A stretch of 64,000 nt of DNA from Phyto melanocephala (GCA_941918925.1 OW799233.1:113395833-113459832), one strand, 5' to 3'; shown: positions 34,801-49,800, numbered from the stretch's first letter. The notes: generated from the letters alone by a model not told the origin. A program made the numbers and translations.

Positions 34801-37800
34801 CATATTTTAAATGCCTTTTAATATTAGACATCGTTGTTCGAACAAATATTCTGACAACGCTGTTTGAACAAGAACAAAACGCACAAAAAATTTGTTGTTG
34901 TTCGAACAAATCGATAGCTGGTGTGGACCGTACGTTAATATTAAATATCGTTATTCGAACAAATGTTCTGACAACACTGTTTGAACAAGAACAAAACATC
35001 GAAAACAGCGGTCCACACCAGGCAAATTCATGTGCCAACAAAAAATTGCTCGTTGTTCGAACAATTCGTTTGCTGGTGTGGACCGTACGTAAAAAAAGTT
35101 TCTTCCTCATCGAACTAAGCGCCAATTTTCAGGATGACTTTATTGCATGCAATTATGTCATGACACTATGTTAACGTATCAAACTGTATGGAGAGAGGAA
35201 AGAGGGATAAACAAAACAACATGTTTTTATTTTTTTGGTTAATTTCTTCCTAAATTCCTCTTTACACTCATTTCTGTTATTCCTATTATGTTTTATTCTT
35301 TTTTTAAAGTGTCAACTAATCTTTGAAAGAAATAAAAAACGGACAATAAAAAAAATAAAAAATTTTCGAAAAAAAAAGTTTAAATTTTTATAAAAACAAA
35401 AGATTAAATGGAAAAATAATTTGTATTACAAATATTTTTATTTTTATTAAAAATTTTTATATATTATACATAAAATTTTACTACTACGAGCGAGATAATA
35501 AGAAAACATTACCTATTGATTATACATAATAAAACATAAAAAATTCAGACTTATTCTCAAATACTGTTACCGAATTTTACAGAGGTCTGTTCATTTTTGA
35601 ACTAGGGCTCCCAACTAAGGCATTAACGTGAAAATTAGCATTTCAAAATAAAAATTATATTTAAGAAAGGTTTAAATTATTATTAACATAAAAGATTTAA
35701 TGGAAACAAAAAAAAATGATAAAAAATTGTCATAATAAAAATGGGAAAGGTTTATGGTAGCAGCTTTAAAAGAAAATTGCTAAATGTCATGACATTGAAA
35801 GTCATGCTGTGCTTATTAGAACTTAGAAATTAAGATAAATTTTATTATTTGTTTAATATTTTTCACATTACTCTTCATATGTATGTACTTAATAATATGA
35901 AAAGTATCATATAAATATGTATTCTGGTTTACTAAATTCAAATAAGTTTATTGATTAACTTAACTACAAAAACTTACAATGAGAGTAAAATCAACAAAAT
36001 TACTGAAACATAGATAAAAGTAACGTAAGTTCGTTCGATTGCTAACAATGCTTAATATTTTACTGGTATTTACCGAATTACATAAAAATGTGTGTAAACG
36101 AACGCAACGCAGTTAAGTTCAGAAAAGAATCAGTAAAATCTTGAGAAAGCAAATGATTTACTTTTAAATAAATTAATTGCTTAAAGATCATATTCGCAAA
36201 ATTAATGGTTATAAATATGTATGTAACCAGAAGTTTTTACTATCAGCAAAAAAAAAAACTTGCGTGTTCAAAGACAATGTCAGTCGTTGTCAAAGCCGTA
36301 ATTTGCTGTCATATTTGCTTGAAACATCAATAGAGGCAGCGTTAGAAATAAGTTAATTTTAAACAAAAAACTTTAAATGGAATTGGATTCCAAGATCATT
36401 ATTATAGCCCGGAAAAAAACAATCAAGCGCTCTTCTCATTTCAGTATTACTTCCGGCAAAGTTAAATCTTAGCTGGCTTAGCAACTACGTATTTTGATGA
36501 TCTCTACTAAAAAAATTTAGACCTGAATTTAAATTAAGTATAGATAATAGTGAGTTTGAAAGGTAAAAAAAACATTTTTTAAGGAACTGCCTAATGCTTA
36601 TACGGAAAGTCTACTTTATTGTTTTTTAAACTTTTTTGAGAATAAATTTTTACTATTTTAACATTTGTTATAAATTCACAACTACTTATTCTTAAGAAGT
36701 TTAATGAACATATCTGCAATTTTATATGTGACTGTTGAAATTTTTAACTACTTAAATGGAGTACAATATTTGTTTACTACCATTAAATTAACTAATACCA
36801 TAGACAGACGACAGCGTTAATTTGCAGTAAAAGTCTTAACTCACATTAACTATTGAATTATCCCCATTCCAATGTGTATTAGATTTCACGTAAATGCACT
36901 AAATCAAACTGAATTTATACTGCATTTAGCAATTTCAATATGGCAACACGGTCGGCAATCAATCAAAAAATTAAAAATGTAAAATAAAAATAGATTCGAT
37001 TTGTTGAAATTTTTTACATATTTTTTGGAATGCCTTTCTGTTTAGGCGAAAGTTTTCCTTAATACTGGTATCGTCCATCGTAAGCACATCACTCTCCCAA
37101 AAAGTGCTGTTATGGTCCTTTAAAAAAATACCACATACCTACATACATACATACATATGTATGTATGTATGTATGAATTATTACCTCCATTAAAAGATAC
37201 CATCAAACCTACGAATTTCCAAAATTCTCTCTCTCTTATTTCAGAGTGTCCTTCTGTCATTCCAACTTGTAGGAACATGTTCAGATTTGTGATTGCTAGT
37301 GCATTTACAATTTTTACTAAATGCAGAAACAGTCGTCTGTCACAGCAAAATTTTAATTTGCATTAGTGATATTTTAATGCAAATTAACGCTGTCGTCTGT
37401 CTATGGTATAAAAGTAAATAGACTTTTTTTATTTTTTCATTTCAGAAACTTTATTAAAAAAAAAAATGCATCTTAAAAGACGAAATTAAAAAAAAATCTA
37501 ATAAAAATTTTTTTTAAATAAAAAAATTGCTATATATTTAAAATTAATTTTGAAATTTATAAAAATTAATTAAAGATTAATTAAACAAACTTTGCACACA
37601 AAATTTGTTTTATAAACCTTTTGATACTCTAAAAATTTGTCCTTTGTTTTTAAGCTAAATAATCGATTATGACTACGAGGAGTAGATTCTTACAGTCTAA
37701 TATTTTTTTCCAAACATAATTTTTATTTTTCCTCATTGATGTACTTAAACTATGATCAAATATTTGCTCGAAACAGCGTAGCCACTATTTTGTAAAAAAA

Positions 37801-40800
37801 AAATTATTTATTTTTTTCTGATTTTCCTTACAACAAATATAGTCAAAACCAAGGTATATTTATTTATTCATCATGTAATCGTAGAAAAAATATTTCTTTA
37901 TGTTTTTATACCCTTCACACAGTGAAAAAGGGTATATATAGGTTTGTCATTCCGTGTGAAATTTCTACAATTTTGATTTCCGACCCCATAAAGTATATAT
38001 TTTCTGAAAGCTTATGAATAGGGGAGTCGATTAAGCCCTGTCAGTCTGTCCGTGTGTATGTTGAAATCAACTTTTTGAATCCCCCCGACATCGCTTGGAC
38101 TCGGGTGAGGTATTAAAATATCACAAATATTCGGGAGTAGATCGGTATTGAAAATCAGAAACATCGGTACATAAACAACTGTGATATGAGCAAAAACCCA
38201 CGACCACCTCTATTTTTCTTTCACAAAAACAACATTAGAACAAAAACATGCATACATACAAACGTGTATACTGGTTAGAGAAAACGTGGCATCGAATCCC
38301 AGCTGAGCCAAAAAAAAATTTTTTTTTTATATTTTTTTTTTATAATTTTTTTTTTTATTTTTTATTTAATATATTATTTATATTTTTATAATTTTTTTTT
38401 TAATTTTTTTTTTTTTAAATATTTTTTTGTTTTATATTTATTATATATATTTTAATTATTTTTAAAAAAAATTTTTTTTTAATTTTTTTTTTAATATTTT
38501 TTTTTAAATTTTTTTTTTAATTTTTTTTTTAATTTTTTTTTTATTTTTTTTTTAACATACATACGTAAATTTATAATTTTACAATGGGATGTTTTTATAT
38601 ATGTATGTTTTTTATATGTATGTACGTATATCATATGGAATGGTGATACAAACTACTGTTATTGCATGACTACACGTTGTGAAGGGTATATAAGATTCGG
38701 CACGGCCGAATATAGCGCTCTTACTTGTTTATGTATGAAATTTGACATTTGAAAAAAAAGAGAGAAGAAAGAGAATTGCTTTTATCTATGGGCTCTGACA
38801 GCTAAAGTTTAAAATAAGTTAATAAAGAAAATAATCAACTGACGAAACAAGGCTATCCGATGATTAAATTTGCCTAGGTCAAAACATAAATTGATTTTTC
38901 ATTTGGTTTTTATTTAAAAAATGTTTAATAAAAACAATTAAGAGTGCTATATTCGGCCGTGCCGAATCTTATATACCCTTCACAACGTGTAGTCATGCAA
39001 TAACAATAGTTTGTATCACCATTCATCTCATATGAAATAAGTACGTACATATAAAAAACATACATATATAAAAACATCCCATTGTAAAATTATAAATTGA
39101 GTTTACGTATGTCTGTTTAAAAAAAAATGAAAAAATTTAAACAAAAATAAAAAAAAAATTAAAATATAAATATAAATAATATATAAAAAAAATAATATAT
39201 AAATAATATATAATATAACAAATAAAAAAAAATAAAAATTAAAAAAAAATAAAAGAAACATTAAAAAATATGCCGAACTTGGAATACCTGGGGGACTCGA
39301 ACTGGAGATCCATAAGGCGTTACATTGAGGGGACTGGTTTCTTGGACTAGTCCGTTATTTATGGGAAATTATGTTTATGGTTTTGTTTGTTTGGGAATTC
39401 CGTTTTCCACATGGAGCGCACAACATGCCAACTGGGCATAGGTGTATACCTGTCATGGGTTTGGGCTTTTATACCCCTCCTTTTCAACCTAACCTAACCT
39501 AACTAACATTAAAAAAATATTAAAAAAAATAAAAAAATATATAAAAAAATTCTGGCTTAGGTGGGATTCGATTCGACGTTTACTCTAACCAGTATACCAC
39601 GTTTGTATGTATGTATGTTGTTGTTATACCCTTCACCTGTGGTAGACAAGGGTATATATAGCTTTGTCATTCCGTTTGTAATTTCTACAATTTTCATTTC
39701 CGACCCCATAAAGTATATATTTTCTGAAAGCTTATGAATAGAGGAGTCGATTAAGCCCTGACCGTCTATCCGTCTGTCCGTGTGTTGGTTGAAATCAACT
39801 TTTAGAAGCAACTATATGTTCCTCAGATCTCTTTATGGTATCAATCTCTTGGAAATATCCAGGAATGAATCGCTATTGAAATTCAGCACAATCGCCCCAT
39901 AACTTTCCGAGATATGAGCAAAAAACCACGACCACCTCGTTTTTTTTGACAATTACAACAACAACCTACATACATACTGGTTAAAGTAAACGTGGCATCG
40001 AATTCCAGCTGAGCCAAAAAAATTTCATTTTATTTTATTTAATATATTATTTATATTTTATTGTTTTTTTATATATTTTTGAAAAAAAATTTTAAACAAT
40101 TTTTTAAATTTTTTTTAAATTATTTTTTTACATTTTTTTTGTAATTTTTTTTATTATGTTTTTTTTTATTTTTAGTATATTTTTTTTTTAATATTTTTTT
40201 TTTGGTTTTTTTTTTGCATGTACATATGTTTGTAATTTATATGAGATGAATGATGATACAAACAATTGTTATTGCATGACTACACGTTGTGAAGGGTATA
40301 TAAGATTCAGCACGGCCGAATATAGCACTGTTACTTGTTGTATGTTGTTGTTGTATGTTGTTGTTGTTGTGAAGAAAAAACGAGGTGGTCGTGGTTTTTT
40401 ACTCATATCTCAGTTGTTTATGTACCGATGTTTCTAATTTTCAATACCGATCTACTCCCGAATATTTCTGATATTATAATACTTTACTCGGGTCCATGCG
40501 ATGTCGGGGGCTTCAAAAAGTTGATTTCAACATACACACGGACAGACGGTCAGACGGACATCGACTCCCCTATTCATAAGCTTTCAGAAAATATATACTT
40601 TATGGGATGGGAAATGAAAATTGTAGAAATTTCACACGGAATGACAAACCTATATATACCCTTTTTCACTGTGTGAAGGGTATAAAAATATTTTCTACTA
40701 GAGTAGAAATATATGTATGTATAAATATGCCATTTGAATAACTCTGTGTACAAAATACAATCGAATTTGTTGTCAATCGAATTCATTCGGTCCACGTATA

Positions 40801-43800
40801 TTTCTTATTTCGTTCATAATAACTGAATATATTTTTTTTCTATTCTCGGTTTTGTATTTTGTACAGCCTATTAAACCAACAGAAACTGCGAATGAAATAA
40901 ATAAGAATAAAAATGTAACACTAAGTTTGACAGACGACAAATTAATAAAAAAGGGTGATGCCACTGATAAAATGTATAGGTATTAAAAATAATCAGCTAC
41001 AATTGACAAGAAAATCAGTTGTATTTAACAATAATGATGCATTTGATGCTTACAACAAACAATAAGTACCTACATTTATACAACATTTTTTCAGTTGTAA
41101 ATTTCAAAATAAGTTTGAGTATTATTTATTTTGTTGTAATCGAATTTTAATCAATAATTAATTTTATTTTTCGCTTTATAATGCATTTACAGAGATGGCA
41201 TTTTTTTAAACAGACCAATATTAAGTTCTGAATCCTAATGCACGTAATTAAACTTTGTGAAAGACTCGAATAGAATACCTACCTATACATTTAAGAATTA
41301 AAACAATTTAGTTATAAAAACTGATAATACCTAGTAAGCAATCAATTTCTAATACAGTTGTGCTGTTACATTTTTAAACAATAAAAATCTGTTTGATTTA
41401 CAAACTTTTAATAGTTAAAATAATAATATATTATTTCTATTTATTAAATTTTTTTTTATTTGAAGTATTTTCCAACTACAAAATCTTTTTTCTGTGTGTA
41501 ATAGGTACAAACAAAAATTAAATGAACGAGTACCTACGTTTTGTTATCGTAATAAAACACGTTTGAGGTTTTTACTTAAGCAAACGTATTCTATAAACAC
41601 CACATACATAACACATGCACATACATAGATACATTAATATAATATCTTTATCTACATTTGTATTATATATGTTCATACGTATGTTCATATGTACCTATAT
41701 AAATTTGTAAAATTAACAGATAGTTATTTTAAAAACCTACACTTAAGATAGTTGTTAACGTTCTAATTTTTAATACATAATTCATGTGTTTGTGTGTTTC
41801 TCTCGCAAATTTAGTTCGCCTGTATATCCAACTGCAGTAAACTCGCATAACTCCTCTCACGGTCCTACAACGCCAAACGAACAGCACTTTTATAAAACAA
41901 CAATTCCAATTAATGAACAACAACAACACAACCATAGTAAACACAATGAAAATGGCACGCTTCAAACAGCTGATCAACAGTTAAGAGAAATAGCAGCAGC
42001 TGGTTGTACCAGTGGTAGTGTTTGCCATTGTTGTGGCCGAAATAACAGTGACGTCACAGCTAACACACAATCTGGGGTTTCCTCACCATCGAAAAAAGCT
42101 TGTTATTGTATGGGCAATACAAATGCGAACACAACCACTATATTGCCATTGTCTGCTATGCGCAGTAACCAAGCGAATGGAAATCATACGACTACACCAG
42201 CAGCAACAACAACTACTACCACCACCATTGAATATGAGTTATCGAACGGTGTTGCTAAGCTTTGTAAAATCAGTACTAGTCGCATCGCCGCCGAGCAACA
42301 ACCACTGGAGTCGCTAGATAGTGCTAAACAGTTTTGGAAATATACTTCAGCTGCAGCTGAGTCATTGTCGGATAAAGAATTTACTGTTAAAGAAAACGTA
42401 GAAGCTTCCAAATTACCGCTACTCTCACCGGTAGATCTACAGGATTTAACACGCAATGTTAATGCTATAAACACGTTCAATCAAAATTTACGTCACTCAT
42501 TTACACAAGTTCCATCTACAAACTTACAACAACGCGCAAACTTCACCATGTCTTGTACAAATAATGATTCCTTAAAAAACGCTGCCCGAGATCGTCTTGG
42601 TCTATGGGGTATTGGTGGTGACAATGATGTTCCTGGCAATGTATCCGGATTAGAACGATTGCAAAAAAAGAAATATAACAAGGTAATTATTAAGTTTGTT
42701 ATGATATCGTTCTCTTTATTATGCTTAAAGCTCTGAGAAATAAGAAAAAAGACTCATTTTTTAAACTGCCAAAGACAACAAAAAAATGGGAATAAAATAC
42801 AATAAAAAAACGCAATAAAAAAAACAAGCAAGAAAGTAAATATACTGATTGAAAATACCATTAATTAAATATTTATTTGACTTTAGTGAACTTTGTGTAA
42901 GTGACCAGACAAATTTTATTTACAATTCAAAACTTTAATTACAAAGTTCTTAATTTATCAAAGGTTTTATGGTTTATGTAGGTCAGGAAATATTTTCCAG
43001 CATAACTGACAATAATAAGAAATTCTATAACTAAAAGAACCAATGCATTGACAAGAACTCTAATAATATTCCACAGTTGACAAAACAATAATTTTCAATA
43101 AAACAAAACTTTATTTATTTATTACTTTATCCAATTTTAGCTTAACTAAAATTTTAATAGAATTTGCCATTCTTCATATAAATAACGAAAATTACACAAA
43201 ATTGAAGATTAGAAATTTTTATAAGATAAATAGCTAAAAAAGTATAATGATTTATTCCTAAACTCATTGTATCCAGTGCACTTTAAATTACTTAAGTCCT
43301 ATAAATGATTAAAGGTTTATTTCTAGTTTAAGTTGAAAAATTTTTAAACAAAAACTTTTATAAATAAATAAACATTTGATTATTTTGCAAACGCTATAAT
43401 TTAGGCATTTAAACTACAATTGAAATTATACTGAACCACAGTTTTTGATGTATTAGCCATTGAAAGTAAAACTTGATGAAAGTATATACTTATGTACATA
43501 TGTATGTATATGTATGTATACATTTAGTATTCAAAGTATTAAAGAAATTAAAATTTTAACTTAAAGGATTTTAACTAGTTAAACTAAAACTAAATTTAAT
43601 AGACCAGTCTTTCGGTATGTAAAATTCCTTAATGAAATTTTTAAAGGTTGTATTAAAAAATTATTGTCGATTAAAAGATTGTTGTCGTTAAACTAGATAC
43701 TTTAGGACAATTTTGTTTTTATTACATTTGTTTATTCAAAATTAATTTTATAACTTAAAAAATAAAAATCTTTAAAAGTTATTCTTTCTGCAGAATTTAA

Positions 43801-46800
43801 AATAAATTTACAAGGTTTGCCTTGATATTATGCTAAGCGTGAGTTACAGGTTAAATTTTTAATGGAAACCCAAATTTTAATATACTTTATAATATGTTTT
43901 GTTTATAAAAATTTTGTAAGAAAATTCCAAATATTATTTCTGTCCAATACAAACAGTCTAATCAGTCAGCAATTATAATACATGTACATATGTATGTACA
44001 TCTAGACGATATAATACATTATGCAACAATTATTAATTTTCTGTACTTTTCCACATTCGGTCACTCTTTTAAGGTCATCGCATATAAGTAACTTGAATGC
44101 TCGACAACATCTGTGAAAATACAAATCTCGATTATAACTACAAAAACACATACAAAAAAAAATCCATATACATTTTTTTTCTAATATAGTACATATTAGA
44201 TATAGAAAAACCACACGAAGTTTGTTAAAAGAAAATCGATATAAATGTGTATTAATACACTCAAAAAATGTTTGCAATATTAAGGGAACATTTTCTATTA
44301 CAGTGCACCCTAACTAGCACGGTCGATTGTGTGAGCAAAACCGTAAACTGAGTTAATTTTATGTGTATAATAATTATTATTTTTTAATTCAATAACAATA
44401 TAATAAACAAAATTATTTTAGGACATAATTTTAGCACAATTTACAATTGCCTTTTTATGGAGAATAAAAAAACAACATTTTATTAGAATTAAAAATGTCG
44501 TTTACCACATGGTTATGCAAGCAATTTACTGTTCTGTTCTAAATAGCACCCATAAAAATGCATCCATAAGGGTTTGCTGCTTCTCTCATTTAACGAAACC
44601 ATTCTCCACCCATTTAATTGGCCAACATTGGGTTTACTAAATGTCGATTTGGAACAAATACGCAACGAAGATGAATTGAAATGTTGTGCAGCGAAAACAC
44701 AATTTTTTATTAGAGAAAATATATTTAATTATAACAAGTAAGAGCGCTATATTCGGCCGTACCGAATCTTAATTAGTTAATTAGTCATGCAATAACAGTA
44801 GTTTGTGTCACCATTCATCCCATATGAAATACGTACTTACATACATATAAAAACATACATATATAAAAACATCCCATTGTAAAATTATAAATTCACGTAT
44901 GTATGTTAAAAAAACGAAAAAAAAAACTTTTAAAAAAAATTAAAAAAAAAATTATTGTATATATAATATATATATAAAAAAAATAAAAAAAAAATTTAAA
45001 AACAAAATAAAAATATAAATAATATATTAAAAAAAAAAAATTTTAAAAAATTAAAAAAAATTTTTTTTGGCTCAGCTAGGATTCGATGCCACGTTTCTCT
45101 AACCAGTATACACGTTTGTATGTATGTTGTTGTTGCAATGTTGTTTTTGTGAAAAAAAAAATCGAGGTGGTCGTGGGTTTTTGCTCATATCTCAGTTGTT
45201 TATGTACCGATGTTTCTGATTTTCAATACCGATCTACTCCCGCATATTTCTGATATTTTAATACCATACCCGGGTCCAACCTATGTCGGGGGGCTTCAAA
45301 AAGTTGATTTCAACATACACACGGACAGACTGACAGGGCTTAATCGACTTCCCTATTCATAAGCTTTCAGAAAATATATACTTTATGGGGTCGGAAATGA
45401 AAATTGTAGAAATTTTACACAGAATGACAAACCTATATATACCCTTGTTCACTGTGTGAAGGGTATAAAAATGTATTATAACAAGTAAGAGCACTATATT
45501 CGGCAGTGCCGAAGCTTTCATACCCACCACCAACTTTTATAGCACAAAATTTATTATTTTGTTATTAACATTAATCGCTATGGAATAATCTTTCTAAGTA
45601 TTCTAAAATATATATCACTTTCTTTGTAAAACTTCGATATGCTAGTAAAATGCTTTCTTCAATTTAGTCTTTCAATGAAAATGGGCGTTAAAGTAGGCGA
45701 GTCAATATAGTTTCTGCTACTAAATAAAACAGACATTTCAATAAAGTCCTTAATTCTTCCAAAAACTTTGTCCATGGAGAAATTATATGAGTTTAAAATA
45801 AACCGTTAAATAGGAGGTATGCGTTAAAATGGGCGTGTCACCTAAATTTTATGGCATAACAATGACATTCACTGTAAGAATATCTGTAAAAAAATTTTAC
45901 ATCATTCCTCTAATTTTGTAGGTTTTATGAGCTTTTAAATTTCATTAACAGTAGATAACGTGAAAAGTGGGCGTTAAAGTAGCCGTGTCAATATAGTTTT
46001 ACTAATAAATTTAACTTAGATATTGCAATATAGTCTATTATTATTTCAAAATCTTTCTTCATAGAGAAATTATACACATTTGAGATAAAACTTTGTATGA
46101 GAGGTGGGCGTAAAAGTAAGCGTGTCATATTTGATTTGGATTTTAATTTGTTTTTAGTCGATTAGTAACCGATTTTCCAAAATATCATATCTAGAAATAG
46201 TAGCAAAGGTGTCTATAAATTATCCTAGGTCTAAAAAATTTCGAAAAATATAAGGAGAAATAGTGGCAGTCGGGTTTATTTGCTCATATCTCAGAAAGTT
46301 ATGGGGCGATAGTGCTGCATCTCATTAGCAATACATTTCCGAACATTTGAAAAAGGAAAATATTATATACAGGTCTGTGCAACATGTGGGAGCTTTTGAA
46401 AATTGATTTCAACCAATCTAGTCTCCAAGTCATAAGCTTTTAGAAAATACATGTATACTTTATGGGGTTGGAAATGAATATTGCAGTTAATGACAAACGT
46501 TATTTAATTTTCTTTTTAATATTTGCACATACGTTCAAAGGTGTCTAATTATTAAAATGGGGTTAGAGCACAACTGTTTTATTTATGTACATGTATGTAT
46601 GTACCTGTACATATATCACAAAAGCAATTGTGATTTAAAATATTTACCTATTCGAGAACAAAGCAAATTTAAACAATACATTCAATATATTAATGTAAAA
46701 CAAATGTTAAAATTGAATCGCAAACAAATACAAACATTTCTTACATTGTATACATACATAAATGTAAATACATTAGAGCGTACCAATTTACCAGCAAAAA

Positions 46801-49800
46801 AAGTGAGGCATACACCTTCGAATGCAAGAAAATTTCAAGCCTTTTTTTCCAAGTCGCGTTTTTAATTTTTTTTTTTTCGTTAAATCTAACAGTTTTACGT
46901 TGAATCTACATATATTTTTGGAATGTACAGTCTGATTTTATCTCAAAGAGGCCAAAGTTTTTCTTTAAGGGCCCTTGACCTCAAGTTCTTCATTCTACTA
47001 TTACTAGATTTCAGATCCTACCACCATGACGTCAGAAAATGAAAGCCCGTAAGAAAAACATTTAATTTTTGCTAATAAAGTATTGAGATAACAATGTTAA
47101 TTTGTTTTTAATTATTTTTTAAGGTCAATGGCCCTTAAAGAAAAAGGTAAAAAAAATATCAAGATAAAACGAGAAATTTAAAAAAAAAAAAATTTATATT
47201 GCCTTGCACAAATACTCTGTATTCGAAGGGGTACGGCGCACTTTTTCCCTGCACGATTATTGTTTTGTTTTAACAAATGTGTAGATTAACAAAAGTATTT
47301 TTGTTTAGTCATCGTTAAAGCATAATATTGTAAGAGTGTGCGCGGTGGCGTATGCGTGTTATCAAAACAATGACATACATACATATTAGTAGTATTTTTT
47401 TTTCTAACTTTAAAAGCACAAATTTTTCCAGACAAGTCGTTTTTATTCAATTATACAGTAAAATTAATGCATTTGTTTTCTTTTTTTTTGAATTACCAAA
47501 CGCCAGAATCACGAAATGGTTTTTTTTAAATATTTTTAGTTCTTAGTTTAAATATTTCGAAATGAGACCTACCACGCCCACTTGTCTATTTTTCATAAAA
47601 AATTACAGATGTTTTACTATAATAAATATTTACTTTTTATAGAAGATTTCACGACTTTGTTGTAGTCCCTTAAAAATCTAAGTAAACTTAGAATTAGTGG
47701 GTGGTATTATTGGTTCCGCAAGAAATAGAAATTTCAAAGAAAACAAATTTCGTTAATAAGGCAGCTGTTGGTATATCGGTTCTCAATACATGAGGGCAAC
47801 ACTAACTATGGCAACGAAGGTTTATGTCCAATATTTTAACTTGCCTTTGTACTTTGTTATCAGTTAACAGACATCGAACGCTGTTAAAACAGCGTGGCCG
47901 CTACAAATTACCAACAAATTATCTACCTGCATTATTTAAAGAAATCTTTTATACCCAGCAAAAAAAGACATGCAAAAAATAGTGAATATCTGGGCTCATG
48001 ATTTTAACATTATCGAGTCATTGGACATCATGTATTTGAATTAATGTATTAAGAAACTAGACTTCATTCCAATAAGTGCATAGAACGCATGCATATAACG
48101 TGAAAATAAACCGATTATTTGATTTTGTTTGTTTACATACATTGTTCAAGATATTTTGCATGCATTTGCAGAACATATTTATATTGACATATAAAAATGG
48201 CTAATCTCAATTTTTTTCGAAATCGCGTTGTTAACATTTTCTGATATTCCACTTACAGAAACATTAATATACAAATAGAAACATAAACAAGTAAGAGCGC
48301 TATATTCGGCCGTGCCGAATCTTATATGCCCTTCACAACGTGTAGTCATGAAATAACAGTAGTTTGTGTCACCATTCATCCCATATGAAATACGTACATA
48401 CATATATAAAAACATCTCATTGTAAAATTATAAATTCACGTATGTATGTTAAAAAAACGAAAAATAAAAAAAAAAAATTTAGAAAAAAATATAAAAAAAA
48501 ATTTTTTTAAAAATTTAAAAAAAAAATTTAAAAAAAAATTTTAAAAAAAAATTTAAAAAAAAATTTAAAAAAAAATTAAAAAAAAAATTATTATATATAT
48601 AATATATACAAAACAAAAAAAAAATAAAAAAAAATTAAAAAAAAATAAAAAAAAATTAAAACAAAAAATAATAATAAAAATATAAATAATATATTAAATA
48701 AAAAATAAAAAAAAAATAAAAAAAAAATTAAAAAAAAAATTTTTAAAAAAATTTTTTTTTTGGCTCAGCTGGGATTCGATGACACGTTTTCTCTAACCAG
48801 TATACACGTTTGTATGTATGTATGTATGTTGTTGTTGTAATGTTGTTTTTGTGAAAAAAAAAATCGAGGTGGTCGTGGGTTTTTGCTCATATCTCAGTTG
48901 TTTATGTACCGATGTTTCTGATTTTCAATACCGATCTACTCCCGAATATTTCTGATATTTTAATACCTTACCCTGGTCCAACCTATGTCGGGGGGCTTCA
49001 AAAAGTTGATTTCAACATACACACGGTCAGACGGACAGACTGGCAGGGCTTAATCGACTCCCCTATTCATAAGCTTTCAGAAAATATATACTTTATGGGG
49101 TCGGAAATGAAAATTGTAGAAATTTCACGCGGAATGACAAACCTATATATACCCTTTTTCACTGTGTGAAGGGTATAAACATGTCGTTAATATTCTATTT
49201 ATTTTCTTTTTTATATGCAAAAATGAATCATTGAATTAAACTTGTAAATTAATCTTTAATATATTTATAAATAAAGAAAAATTCTAATTCTAAATCTAGT
49301 TAATAAAACCACAATTAACAATCACTACACTGACAACGTAGCACAATAAATATTGTACAAAAAGGAAATTCTTAAAAATAAATTCAATAATCAGGAATGT
49401 ATTTTGGAAACATTCAATTAACAATTTTACTTAATGCAAATAGGCATGAGATCAAAAGAACTTATACTATATAGATGTATAAATAAATACACTAATACTA
49501 AAAAGTAAAATGTAAAAAATAAAAATAAAATATTTTCAGCGCATAAAAAATTATTGAGCATGTTTAAGGATGGATACATAAACAATTTTCTTCACGCCCT
49601 CTTCAATTTCTTTGCGCAAAACAAGCGTACACCTTTAAAGCGTTAATTCACAATGATTATCGAAATGATCACTATGTGGCACGTAAAGTTGTCCTACTGA
49701 AACCACGCATCGTGTTCCTTGTCTTTTAATTCGGGTAAATTGGTTACACAACTCTACAAAATGCGTTCAACTTTATACCCTTTTTCACTGTGTGAAGGGT

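Larger units (their letters stand above)
38934..40688 (+). mobile_element. DINE-like type A element with two insertions
   Basis: 5' AACAATTAAGAGTGCTATAT and hairpin; 3' end ACACGGAATGACAAACC, then TATACCCTTTTTCACTGTGT / GAAGGGTATA at 40688. It is interrupted by a retroposon-like segment (39271-39505) and by an opposite-strand type A element (39625-40339). Joining the halves restores the GTATGTTGTTGTTG line seen uninterrupted at 45120 and 48825. Confidence 0.82.
22829..41814 (+). other. Malic enzyme intron 1, ~19 kb
   Basis: GTGAGT donor, TTTAG acceptor at 41811-41814. It contains the hAT nest (24413-25772), two Tc1-like elements with a LINE (27859-31791), foldback and deleted mariner elements, and four DINE-like copies. 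Non-repeat segments such as 22829-24412 are AT-rich with no recognised coding or RNA feature. Confidence 0.7.

Noticed and set aside
41786..41814. Alternative malic enzyme start at the ATG at 41786
   Set aside because: It lies before a good acceptor that joins exon 1 in phase. An alternative promoter is possible but nothing in the sequence favours it.
46557..46865. 102-codon frame
   Set aside because: Overlaps TATG simple sequence, no motif, and lies in an intron full of repeats.
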